A stretch of 64,000 nt of DNA from Simmondsia chinensis (lineage: Eukaryota; Streptophyta; Magnoliopsida; Caryophyllales; Simmondsiaceae), in NCBI GenBank assembly GCA_018398585.1, contig JAGTTD010000006.1, positions 3,608,501 through 3,672,500 of the forward strand, written 5' to 3'. Shown one piece after another: positions 1 to 9,139 of the stretch (positions within the stretch are counted from its first letter, which is position 1; each line of letters opens with the position of its first letter). The notes under the pieces were generated by a model. That model had not been told where the DNA came from, did no database searches, and worked only from the letters and a program-made list of their open reading frames with translations. A program made the translations under genes and the position numbers.

Positions 1-10
1 CATCTGTGCT

Positions 11-213
11 CTATCCACCAAAAAATGCTGAAGAAGCTCCTTGTTTACACTTTCTCGCCATGTCATTGTCTAGTTGGGTATAGAAGGTAGTAATACTCTT
101 AGTGGATGTGTGGACTAATAGCATCTGATCCTCTACAGATAAAAAGTGTTCTTTTAGCTGATGCTTAGTTTCTTTCGTTTTGTTCCACTCAACGTCTTTT
201 TTCTTTATTATCT
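11..213 (-). other. Unidentified open-frame fragment
   Basis: An open minus-strand frame of about 65 codons ends in TAG at 11-13. It is rich in Lys, Thr and Gln and has no motif I recognise. On its upstream side it is cut by a SINE insertion, so the apparent longer frame up to 289 reads through the SINE and is artificial. It could be the end of an exon, an old gene remnant or chance. No splice acceptor with a pyrimidine tract is visible next to it. Confidence 0.15.
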
Positions 214-229
214 TGTTGTTGGCATTAAG

Positions 230-422
230 CGTGCTTGGCCGAGAGTAGTACCAAGATGGGTGATCTTCTAGGAAGTCCTCGTTTTGCACCCCCTCAAGTT
301 GTGGGTTCTCGGAAACAGCCTCCCTTCAGGGTCCTACCCTGAAGGGGGAAGGCTGCGTACATTCACGCTCCCCGGACACTACTTAGGCGGGAGCCCTAGG
401 GGCACTAGGAATGTTGCTGTCC
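230..422 (+). mobile_element. 5S-headed SINE, copy a (5' truncated)
   Basis: The first about 60 bases match the 3' half of plant 5S rRNA (internal control region, then the GATGGGTGA.CT..T block and TTGCACCCC). A body follows with the CGGAAACAGCCTC...CCTGAAGGGGGAAGGCTGCGTACA...GGCGGGAGCCC layout. It is flanked by 16 bp direct repeats at 214-229 and 423-438 (TGTTGTTGGCATTAAG, one mismatch), a target-site duplication. The 5' truncation lies inside the 5S part. Confidence 0.8.
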
Positions 423-438
423 TGTTGTTAGCATTAAG

Positions 439-1311
439 TGATCTTGGTTATTATCGAAAAATAACTATTCCAAAAAACGCTTATTTGAAATCATTTCCTG
501 TTTATAATTTTGGATTTCTTAGAAAGTAAAAGTCATATTTTGGAAAAAAAATTTCTTTATTTTTAGGTTTAATTTGCAGTTGTTTGTTCTTATTTGAGTG
601 AAAACTGAAAATAGAAAATCAAAATCATGAAAAACTCATTTTTAAAACCTAGTTTTATTTTTTTCAAAAACTGAAAATTGCAAATAAAAAAGGATATCAA
701 ACATGAACTATTTGGTGAGGCAGGGAAATAGTTTCACTCTTTTGACATAACCTCTTATGCAAATACGCAAAGGGGATTGAGGAGTGGAGGATTCATATAT
801 GTTATTACCATGTGCTGGTCTTATTTTAATGTGATCGGTGAAGACTTTTATGACTTGAACTCAACGTCTTTTTAACCAAAGAAGCTATGATACTGTATCG
901 AGGAACCAGTGGTCCCAACAACTTTAGTTGCTAGGTGCCGGCTATAACTAGTTACTCGAACACGTTCTATTGTGGGACATTGTCTGTTATTTGATTGTTC
1001 AGTTGTCCTTTGATGGATTACTTAGCTGCTGATAATCACCATAAACTTTCGTGACATCCTTTTATATAGATCCTTAGATGTATAAGCTGAGCAAACAGAG
1101 TGCAAACGCTGAAACTAATCCTGCCATAACTTCAACCTTTGGGTTTGGTAACAATGGTTAGACTACCCACCTCCAAGGGCTAGATCTTGGTTTCGAGGCT
1201 CGTTTTCCCCCTTCCCTAGTTGTTGGTGGCCCGTATTAGGGCTTTCATACTCCTTACCATCTATAGAAAAAATTCTGCCAACACTTTGAAGGAAAATGTG
1301 TTCAATAGAAC
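439..1311. other. Intergenic, no gene seen
   Basis: AT-rich sequence with short purine-rich stretches resembling 2100-2300 (tracts of the type GAAAACTGAAAAT). No open frame, RNA gene or clear element was recognised. Confidence 0.4.
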
Positions 1312-1312
1312 A

Positions 1313-1359
1313 TAGTACTAAGATGAGTGACCTTTTGAAAATACTCGTGTTGCACCCCT
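1313..1359 (+). repeat. 5S rRNA-derived SINE head fragment (copy h)
   Basis: About 47 bases match the 3' end of the 5S-derived head (AGTACTAAGATGAGTGACC through TGTTGCACCCC). The SINE body does not follow. It is a relic of the same family as the other 5S-headed copies. Confidence 0.55.
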
Positions 1360-1600
1360 TTTGAAATAAGAAAAGACTGGTATTTTTTGGTGATGGTAAT
1401 TGTAGAGGACTTTGGAGTATGATTCATATCAGAAGAGAAATCTGTCTATATTCTCTGTACTTGCTAATATTTTGTTTTTTGATATGGAAACTGAAGAAAA
1501 ATTGGGAACCTGTGAATGAGTCATGCCTTCAACCAGAATTTTGCTTCTTTTGTTACTAATCTCCTGGGGATTTTAGCTTCACACGTTGATGAAAATTCCA

Positions 1601-1990
1601 GGGGAGTAAATCAGCCAAGCTCACTCGCGAGCCAAGCTGAGCTAGCTCATATAGCTTAGGGAGCCAAGCCTGAGCCTAGTGAAGCTTAAGCTAGTCGCGG
1701 GCCTAAACGAGCCTAAGCGAGACTTTCTTAATATAATATATTTCATTAAAAATGCCCAATGAAGCCAAATTTTAGCTTGAATGAGCCAAATCCGAGCTTA
1801 AACGAACGCAAACCAATCTAGATTGAGGTTATTGCAGGCTTAATTTGAAGCTCGTCGAGCCAAGCTTTTGACGAGTTGAGCTCAAACTTGAACTTTCCAA
1901 ACTCGGCGAGTTTTGAGCTAAGCTTAATGTAAACGAGCTGAGCCTTGAGGCTGGCAGACACAGGCTCGGCTCGGGTCAAATATACCCCTA
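1601..1990. mobile_element. GAGC-rich hAT-like non-autonomous element
   Basis: About 390 bp built from degenerate GAGCC/AGCTTGAGC words, flanked by a 10 bp direct repeat GAAAATTCCA at 1591-1600 and 1991-2000. Termini are AGGGG...CAGCCAAGC on the left and the inverted GCTCGGGTCAAATATACCCCT on the right. An imperfect terminal inverted repeat with an 8-10 bp duplication suggests a hAT-type element. No transposase is encoded. Confidence 0.5.
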
Positions 1991-2000
1991 GAAAATTCCA

Positions 2001-2437
2001 CAAGTAAACCATGAAGAAATGAGGGAAAATTAGTAAAATAAACCGCAAACTGATTAGAAACAACACAAACCTTGAAAACCCAAACGAATCTTGTGTGATA
2101 CCATTTTCTATTTATAATTTTAGTTTCTTGGAAATTGAAACCAGGTATCTAACTAATTTTCTCTTGTTTTTCATTTCCTATTTTCAGTTTTTACTAAACT
2201 AGTAAAAAGTTGAAAACAAAAAACCAAAAACAAGTAAAACCGTCAAAAAATATTAGTTTTTGGTTTTCAAAAAGCCAAAAGTTACAAATAAAAAACGATA
2301 CCCGGATGAATCCACGATAAACCCATGAGGAAATTGTACCAAACCCCAAGTTACTTCAAATATTTTCATCATTCTAACACATTCTGAGCATTGCTCTTAT
2401 TACATCCATCTACTATTACATCTAAAACGAAATTTTA
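2001..2437. other. Intergenic, 3' flank of the HSP20-like gene
   Basis: AT-rich sequence downstream of the minus-strand gene ending at 2438. It shares A/T-rich words with 490-700. No gene seen. Confidence 0.4.
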
Positions 2438-4560
2438 TCATTCTGACCCTTCCGGTTGAAACTTTTTAGTCACTAAAACACCCAATACAAAAAACAATAT
2501 AGCCGTTACAAGAATCCCTCTATGCTCACTGATCTTCTCAGTTACGGTTTCCAACAAATTTCCCTCTTGCCTCAGTTTCCTTCTTTGTTCCTCATAATAA
2601 TCCTCGCTTTCATACCAGGTGCTCGGTTCGTCCTCGTACTTATCCTTCAAATGCGTGTTTTCTCTGTCAGAGCGCTCGGTTGCTTCCTCTGTGCTAGTGG
2701 AAGTTCTGGTTTGAGACGTCTCGGATTCTCTGTTGCTCTGGTTGAGTAACTTGGGGACGTTTACACAGAGTATTTCACCTTCAAGTTTACCAGTGATTTT
2801 GTCAATGTGTGCATCTTCTGGAATTGTGAAAGTCTTCTCAAAATGTAAGTATTTGTTCTCTCCCATTAGTCTTCCTCCGTTTACTGTTATGGTGTTTGGT
2901 CTGTTATCGACTTGAAGCCTGATATCATCTTTATGAAAACCTGCATTTTTACTGACAAGACTGTCAAATGTGTCGTGTTCCTATTCGTGTTGTAGATGGG
3001 ATCTAGAAGAGGGGTCAATGAGAACCTCACCTGTTTACTAAATTGGTCAGGATTCCTTAATCCTTACTCAGCCAATTAATAAATAGTTACTAATACGGTT
3101 GGTAAATGTGTTGTGTTCATGTTATACGAGGGTTTTAGGAAATGGGTTAACTAGAACTTGACAAATTTATAAAAGGGTTAGAAAACCTTAACCCGTACAT
3201 AAACTAATTGATAATTGTTTATGGAACTTTAGCCCAATATCATTAACTGAGACATTTTCTATATTTCTTTATATTGTATTGATTATATGAACATGTACAC
3301 AAACATAGAGTTGGATGAAATGTGGGCAAAATAGTGCAGATCTACCATGCTCTCTCCGTTACTTATGATAGATAAACCACCTATGCGCGTACTTGTACTG
3401 ATACTCACTTGAAACCGGTTAGATACGTACAACTATACTCCTAATCGGGTAAAATCTGCAATCTTTGCGCATAAAAAAGGGTAAGATACGTATGAGTATT
3501 CGTCTTTTTCCTGACACGTTACTAATTACCCAGGCATAGATCTACTTGTTCTTTATAGATCTATAAGAACCAAATAAAACGACAATCCCCACATGTCAAA
3601 AACAGTAAGCTATAAATGAGTATTTGCCTGACCAGGTCGAACAGCAATCCCACATGTAAAAATGTTAAGAAACCAAAAAGCTTAAGCTGATAGGTGAAAG
3701 TACATGAATGGTTTTATACTCTAGCATGCTCTCTCGTACAAATGCCCGTTGATCTTGAAGCGTGGATAATGTACAGACCCACCCATACCTTGTGATTATT
3801 CAAACTCGTGACCTCTCGGACAACAAGGCTCTAATACCATATTAAGAAACCAATTATCCCAAAAGCTTAAACTGATGTGCAAGAGTATAAAACCAATACT
3901 AGACCTTCACCTATCAGTTTAAACTTTTGAGAAAGATGATTCCTTAGCATGATATTAGAGTTTGCTTGACCAAGAGGTCATGAGTTCGAATCCCAACAGC
4001 TTCCACCTTCAATATTAACATAATTTAAGCACAAGGTATGAGGTAGACATGTGCATTATCCACGCTCCAAACCCGATGAGCATGTGCATGAGGGGGTATG
4101 TTAGAGTAAAAGCTACATACCCAGTACCCCAAGGGCTCCAGCCTAAGCAGGGCCTGGGGGCAGATATACACAACCTTCCCCCTTCAGGGTATTATCCCTG
4201 AAGAGAGGCTGTTTCCGAGTGCCTCCAACTTGAGAATGAGGACTTCCCAGGAGGTCACCCATCCTGATACTGCTCTCGCCGAAGCACGCTTAACATCGGA
4301 GTTCAAATGGGATCCGGTGATGGCGTGTTGGTACCCTCTTCGGATCTACACCTATCAGTTTAAAACTTTTGGGAAAGATAGTTCCTTGACATGATGGATG
4401 AAGTTCCGTGTTCCCGGGATCGTAAATTTAGCAAGAAATTGAAATCAAAATTACCAGGAAGATCAACAAGAAGATAATGGCATTCAGAGTCCTGACTCCA
4501 CCGAGAAGAAGGGGTAATTTCTTCATGTATCCTCTTTTTTGGCCCTTTTTTAGCTCTCAT
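2438..4560 (-). CDS. HSP20-domain membrane-anchored protein, RTM2-like (2 exons)
   Basis: Exon 1 is 4455-4560 and exon 2 is 2438-2940. The intron (2941-4454, 1514 bp) starts GTAATTTT and ends TGCAG, and its removal gives one frame of 202 residues plus stop, the split codon being Gly36. Residues about 28-100 form an alpha-crystallin/HSP20-type domain: LLVDLPG, then a strand-rich segment ending in GEILCVNVPK (90-99), which matches the usual G-x-L strand. Residues 100-175 are charged and Ser/Thr/Glu-rich. Residues 177-192 are a hydrophobic helix followed by KK, a C-terminal membrane anchor. This is the architecture of plant RTM2-like HSP20 proteins, phloem- or membrane-associated small heat-shock relatives, some of which restrict long-distance virus movement. 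A TATA-like TATATAAG lies at 4652-4658 (minus strand), about 92 bp before the ATG. The domain call is strong. An antiviral role is not implied by the sequence. Confidence 0.85.
3670..3890 (-). mobile_element. tRNA-derived SINE-like repeat in intron
   Basis: Read on the minus strand it carries an A-box-like GGTATTAGAGCC and a B-box-like GGTCACGAGTTTGAA, then a conserved tail. A second copy in opposite orientation follows at 3891-4110 and a third relative is at 48140-48440. It lies within the intron of the HSP20-like gene. Confidence 0.55.
3891..4110 (+). mobile_element. tRNA-derived SINE-like repeat, inverted partner
   Basis: Same family as the preceding copy but on the plus strand: GATATTAGAGTTTGCTTGACC, then the B-box-like GGTCATGAGTTCGAATCCC. 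Its 3' part is interrupted by a 5S-headed SINE and resumes at about 4345 (CACCTATCAGTTT). Confidence 0.55.
4113..4333 (-). mobile_element. 5S-headed SINE, copy b (near full length)
   Basis: Minus-strand copy with almost the complete 5S-derived head: GGTACCAACACGCCATCACC, then GGATCCCAT, the GTTAAGCGTGCTTCGG A-box region, and the C-box GATGGGTGACCTCCTGG. The body then runs to GGAGCCCTTGGGGTACTGGG. It lies in the intron of the HSP20-like gene in the sense direction and interrupts a tRNA-type SINE. Confidence 0.8.
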
Positions 4561-4844
4561 TTTCTGCTCTTTTTTATCTTCTTTTATAAACTATTTTGAT
4601 GACAATAATTGGTTCTAGTTCATGATAATGACTCATGAAATTTGTTGCTTCTTATATAGTAAAATAAATGTCTAAAATTACATGGAAGAATCATTTTTTT
4701 TTTTTTTTTATAATTTTAAGCTAACACAAAAAATTGAAGTAGCTTTACTTGTGGGATTCTGCATTGTTTGATACCTAACTTTGCCTCTAGTGTCATGCTT
4801 GGGTCCTGATTCTGCCCTTTCTAAGGTTCTTTTTTTTTTTTTTT
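4561..4844. promoter_or_regulatory. Upstream region of the HSP20-like gene
   Basis: Contains the probable TATA box (4652-4658, minus strand) and two long T-runs (about 4694-4709 and 4830-4844). I saw no other clear regulatory word. Confidence 0.35.
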
Positions 4845-5262
4845 AAGGGTTATTTGCGCCAAAGATCTATGTACTTTTTTTATTATGTCAATTCAATCCC
4901 TATATTTTTAATTGTATTAATTTAGTCCCTATAAAATTTATAGTGTCAATTTGGTTCTTAAAGAAAATTTGTAGTAAGTGGTTAATGAATTTTTTAACGA
5001 TTCGACCATGGGTTCAATTAAATTGAGTCAACGAGTGGATCTATAGTGGGTTACTCACATCTAACGTGATTTTGCCATTAAAAATTATGTCAATAACTTA
5101 ACTTGAATTTGATCAAAGGACTAAATTGGTATAATAGAAATTGTACAAGGACTAAATTGAAACAACTAAAAATATAAGGATTAAATTGACAGAACTAAAA
5201 GTATGAAGACTAAATTGACACAATAGATAAAGTAAAGGGACTTTTGGTATAAATGACCCCTT
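4845..5262. mobile_element. MITE-like inverted-repeat element, copy 1
   Basis: Begins AAGGGTTATTTGCGCCAAAG and ends CTTTTGGTATAAATGACCCC, the inverted counterpart. Inside are repeated GGACTAAATTGACACAAT-type words in the right half and their complements in the left half. No coding capacity. A relative with longer inverted arms is at 45166-45655. Confidence 0.6.
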
Positions 5263-5342
5263 TTTTAATGGTAAGAAAGGCGTTAGGAGCTCATTATCAA
5301 GAAGGACCTTCTTAAGACATCATTTACAATAATAAAACACAG

Positions 5343-5487
5343 CTCTTCTTCTTCTTTAACATACCCAGTGTCTCAAGGGCTCCCGCCTACACAGAGTCGG
5401 GGGGGGGGGGGGGGGTGTACGCAGCCTTCCTCCTTCAGAGTGTTCACCTGAAGAGAGGCTGTTTCCCAGTGCCCCAACCTGAGGGTG
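5343..5487 (-). mobile_element. 5S-headed SINE family, copy c (head lost)
   Basis: Minus-strand SINE body flanked by a perfect 14 bp duplication ATAATAAAACACAG (5329-5342 and 5488-5501). Only the last few bases of the 5S head remain (ATCACCCTCAGGTTGGGG). A run of 17 G (5399-5415) replaces the normal GGGGAGGG stretch. The TTG tail is replaced by GAAGAAGAAG (minus strand). Confidence 0.8.
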
Positions 5488-5501
5488 ATAATAAAACACA
5501 G

Positions 5502-6395
5502 TTGTCAATGAAAAAGATTAGACTATTTCGTTACTGAAAGAATTGAATAAGTAAATGATCTAGTATGAGAATAATGTAGAATTGGGATTTGTGAAGATAT
5601 TTAGATAAGATATAGATTTATCTTTTGGGATTTTTTATGTTTAGGAAATTCCAATATTATGGGATTTTGAGTACTTTAGTAAGTTTTTATATTTTTTGGA
5701 TTTTGAATATTGTGGCAAGTTCTCATAGTGGGACCCTTGTTTGGTTGCTGAGTAAATTAAATTTACAGGAAGCTGTAATCTTAGGAATTCATTTCACGTG
5801 TCAACTTTCTAGGAAATAGGTATAAAAGTGTTTGGTTGCCTGGATGGAAAATAGAATTTCCTGAAAATTTAATTTTTATTTTTTGTTTGGTTGGCACAAC
5901 AACTTCTAATAAATTAGAATTAAATTGATTGTTTCACCCATAACCAATCTTCCGTCCTCATTCATCTAACACATAATTGGATTGGGTAAGGATTGAGAAC
6001 TGCTAATCCGTTTATAAATGGGGCGAGTTCGTGTTGACTCCATTTTTAAGATCCCTCACTTACAAACACACATGAAACTTTCGCCAACTCTAATCTGAGT
6101 GTTTGTTTTGAGGCGGTTAGGGTTTCTATTGTGTAGCTTTATATAATCCTACTTAGAATTTAAGAGAAAATTTGGTGAGAAAAAAAAAAAAAAATCTTTT
6201 TACACTTCCAGAAAATAATGAAAATACCCGGAACTTCATAAATATAAGTGCCTAATTGACCAAACCACTTGGATCTTGTGTATTGTTTTTTTGTTTTTTG
6301 GTTGAAAACCACCTAAGTTTTAGGTGAGGTTTAAAAAAATCATCTATATTTTATAATTTTTCAAAACCACCTAATTTTTTTAAAATTTAACACTC
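5502..6395. other. Duplicated 5' flank module upstream of RH1
   Basis: Positions about 5930-6290 match 19890-20055 plus 20870-21090, the region upstream of RH2 (shared GTGTTTGTTTTGAGGCGG and TAGGGTTTCT), so the two loci are paralogous. The 5502-5930 part is AT-rich and has no gene I can support. The TATA/TGGCGCCA promoter seen at other RING-H2 copies is absent here. Confidence 0.5.
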
Positions 6396-7061
6396 ATGGC
6401 AAGTATCGTACCCGCTTCCGATCGTTTTACTCGTTGATCTAAAGCGATTATGTTTCTCACTGTAACATTAATTCCCCTTACCTTAATGTCCACATTAGCC
6501 TCTTATGTCGCCACATCATAAATGGCTACCATTGGCTTGCCTACTCCATCGGTGCCACTGATGTCATCCCAGACCAACCTGCCACTTGGCTCGATCTTGT
6601 TGGCCTATTCGCTCAACCCCACATGGGCCTCCACTCCAATGATCAATGGAATGCCTACTTCAATGTTTGTTCTACCATCTCCTCTGTTGTTGTTGTCCTT
6701 CCTCCACTGTGCAGTGTCCACACTAGACGCCACCTACAGCATCTAGTTGAGATCCAGCTTGTCACCGTTGAAGAAGATGAGGATGAGGAGGAGGATGAGG
6801 AGGTAATTGAAGAAGTTGTTTATATGTTATTCCAAGAGGCAGGCCCACTTGAGTATGATAAGTCGGATGCAGTAGGGTAGTGTTGGAGGAGGTTAAGGTG
6901 GCAAAAGAAGAGTGTTGTGCGTGTGTTATGAGGAGATGAAGGTGGCAAAGATAGCAGCATGGCTACCGTGGGGGCATGTGTTTCACTATGCGTGCATTTT
7001 CAAACGGTTAAGCGAGTATGGTCGTTGATGTCCTTTTTGCCGATTTGAGTTACCAATTTGA
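6396..7061 (+). pseudogene. RING-H2 family pseudogene RH1
   Basis: Starts ATGGCAAGTATCGTACCC like its relatives and ends with the family C-terminus FELPI and TGA, but the frame is broken. An early stop falls in the N-terminal part, frame changes occur near 6620 and 6880, and a short deletion hits the first Cys pair (GAGTGTTGTGCGTGTG). The third zinc-ligand codon is TGG instead of TGC. The central acidic block (about 6770-6810) survives. It is the most decayed member apart from those with deletions, and its promoter is also replaced. It is the first of eight same-strand copies. Confidence 0.8.
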
Positions 7062-7670
7062 GTATAACAGTATAAGTTGGATTCTAATTTGAATAGAATA
7101 TGTGAAAAGAAACATGAATTGGTGAATGGATATATGTTTTATGGGTAGTTTGATTTCTTTATATTTGTATTAAAGGGATACTTTGTTAATGTGAGTATTG
7201 TATTAGGAGTGTAAACAAAATAGCTTCTTCTTTAATTTGAGTTTGAATCGGGCCATTGCGGAACATTCAAATTTTCTTAAACTCGATTTAGTAAGATTAC
7301 CAAAATATTATACCATATTCGAGACATCCGCGATTTAAACCGATTACAAAATTGTCTATAATATATATTATAAATTAGAATACACTTGTCCGAACTTGCC
7401 ACTATATGAGTCTAAACCAGACAAGCGGCCAAACCTGCAAATGTCATTCTATTTTACTCGATTTTTTAAGAAATTTATGTTTGATACTCGGCTCAACTAC
7501 ACTTGTTAATGTAATTTATCGAAAAAACTTGTTAATGTAATTAAAAAACATGTAATTTATCCAATATTTTTACGCAATGCTTGTTTAAGTATAATACAAC
7601 TTGAAATTATATCTGAATTGGGAAAAAAAAATGTATTCTTTTTTTTTTTTAATTTATCATTTAAATATTT
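7062..7670. repeat. Duplicated 3' flank module of RH1
   Basis: Matches the 3' flanks of RH2, RH3, RH6 and RH7: GTGTAAAC...TAGCTTCTTC, a diverged ...TTTACTCGATTT block and ...TTTTTACGCAATGC. It marks the boundary of the ancestral tandem duplication unit. No gene. Confidence 0.6.
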
Positions 7671-8183
7671 GGAGATGTAAACGAGCCGAGCAGAGCCGAC
7701 CACCCCCTTGTTTGAACTCGAGTTCAAGCCGAGCTCTTATCGAGCATTTCAAACCTTTATTCGAACTCGGTTCGATAAGATTTTAGTGCGTTCGATACTC
7801 GGCTCGGCTTGGCTCGTTAGGCTTATCAAGTTGAGTCGAGTGCTATTAAGCCGAGTTGTGCTCGTTATCGAGCCCGGTTGAGCTTAAAACCTAGTCGAGC
7901 TTACTATTGAGCCGAGCTTACTACCGAGCCAAGCTTTTCAAGTTATTATTGACCCTTTTTTGAACCAATACCAACTGTTAACGAGTCCTTAACGTGCTTT
8001 TAATAGTTCTTATCGAGCCCCTTAACGAGCTCTTATTAAACTGTTCACTAACATTAACGAGCCGAGCACCCCTTTGTTCGAACTCTGCTCAATAAGCTAA
8101 CGAGCCCTCATAATGAATATGAATAAGCCCTAATCAATTTCAAACTCGAGTAGTTCGTTGAATGTTCGGTTCGTTTACACCCC
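7671..8183. mobile_element. GAGC-rich hAT-like non-autonomous element
   Basis: Starts GATGTAAACGAGCCGAGC and ends GTTCGGTTCGTTTACACCCCT, which are inverted relative to each other. The interior is polar GAGCCGAGCTT words. It sits after GAGATGTA, where paralogous flanks at 26150 and 30650 continue with TTAATTTAT. No coding capacity. No clean target duplication. Confidence 0.5.
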
Positions 8184-8214
8184 TATCTATGGCCCGTTTC
8201 AACTTGTGGTGTTG

Positions 8215-8395
8215 TATACCTGATGGATTCTTTCCGGCTTGTCTGTTTTTATATTCTGTTTTTGTCTTGTTTTCCTATTTTGTCTTGGTTTATTTATATT
8301 TGGTCATTAATCTCTGCTTTTATGGGGGTTGACTATAGCCTCGTTTGTACGAGTTACTGTTTTATAATGCCCCATGTTGCTAATTTTTAAAAAAA
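8215..8395 (+). mobile_element. Possible LINE 3' end fragment
   Basis: T/G-rich segment with the character of the plant LINE 3' untranslated regions at 11362-11655 and 17690-17888, ending in a short A-run near 8385-8395. No coding part. This rests on composition only. Confidence 0.3.
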
Positions 8396-9100
8396 AATTC
8401 ATATGTTATTATTTGTATCAATTTAATTCTTTTTAGTCAATTTTGTTTAAAAATTAGTGATAAAACAGGATAAAGAGGTATTCTTATTTAACAATTGGAT
8501 AAAGAGATAAGGATAATGAGAATTATAGATAAAATAAGGACAAAATTAACCAAATTTTGTTTAAAAGATTAACCTACCCTTTTGACCCATGGATTTACTT
8601 TTGTTTTTTTCAATAAAATTTTATCATACTCTTACGTAAAAAAGTTCCTAGTTTCTCAGTCACTTCTCTCAGAAAAGACTTCCCTTTTAAGTCAAAATTC
8701 ATGGAAAGTGGGTAATTGTGATACGAACTGGAATTGAAATAGAAAGAAATTAACTAGAAAGTAGTAAAATATGAAAATAAAGAGATAGGGAAGAAGATGT
8801 AAAAGATAACATTTCATTTTTATTAGTACATTGTATTATATTAGTATCCTATTTATAGAATATTTCACTCCTTAAGTTGGATCCACTGTACTACCTATTA
8901 AGATGCTTTATTACTAAATGTCTAAATAAATACCTAATTTGGTTATGCCTCAATTTAAAGATGGAGAATTTTCTAGTTTTTTTGAAAGCTTTTCTATAGA
9001 AAATTTTTTTTTTGGAATAAATTGGCCAAGGGGTCAATTCTTGAGATAACTACAAGATAGTTGTCAAATCTTTAGCCTGGCGTCAGATCAGGTCTCTCTT

Positions 9101-9102
<2 letters not shown>
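8396..9102. other. Intergenic, no gene seen
   Basis: AT-rich sequence, no recognisable gene or element. Confidence 0.4.

Positions 9103-9136
<34 letters not shown>
9103..9136. repeat. Microsatellite (CA)n then (TA)n
   Basis: Compound dinucleotide repeat, about 11 CA units then about 5 TA units, directly before the LINE ORF1 relic. Confidence 0.85.
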
Positions 9137-9139
9137 CTA

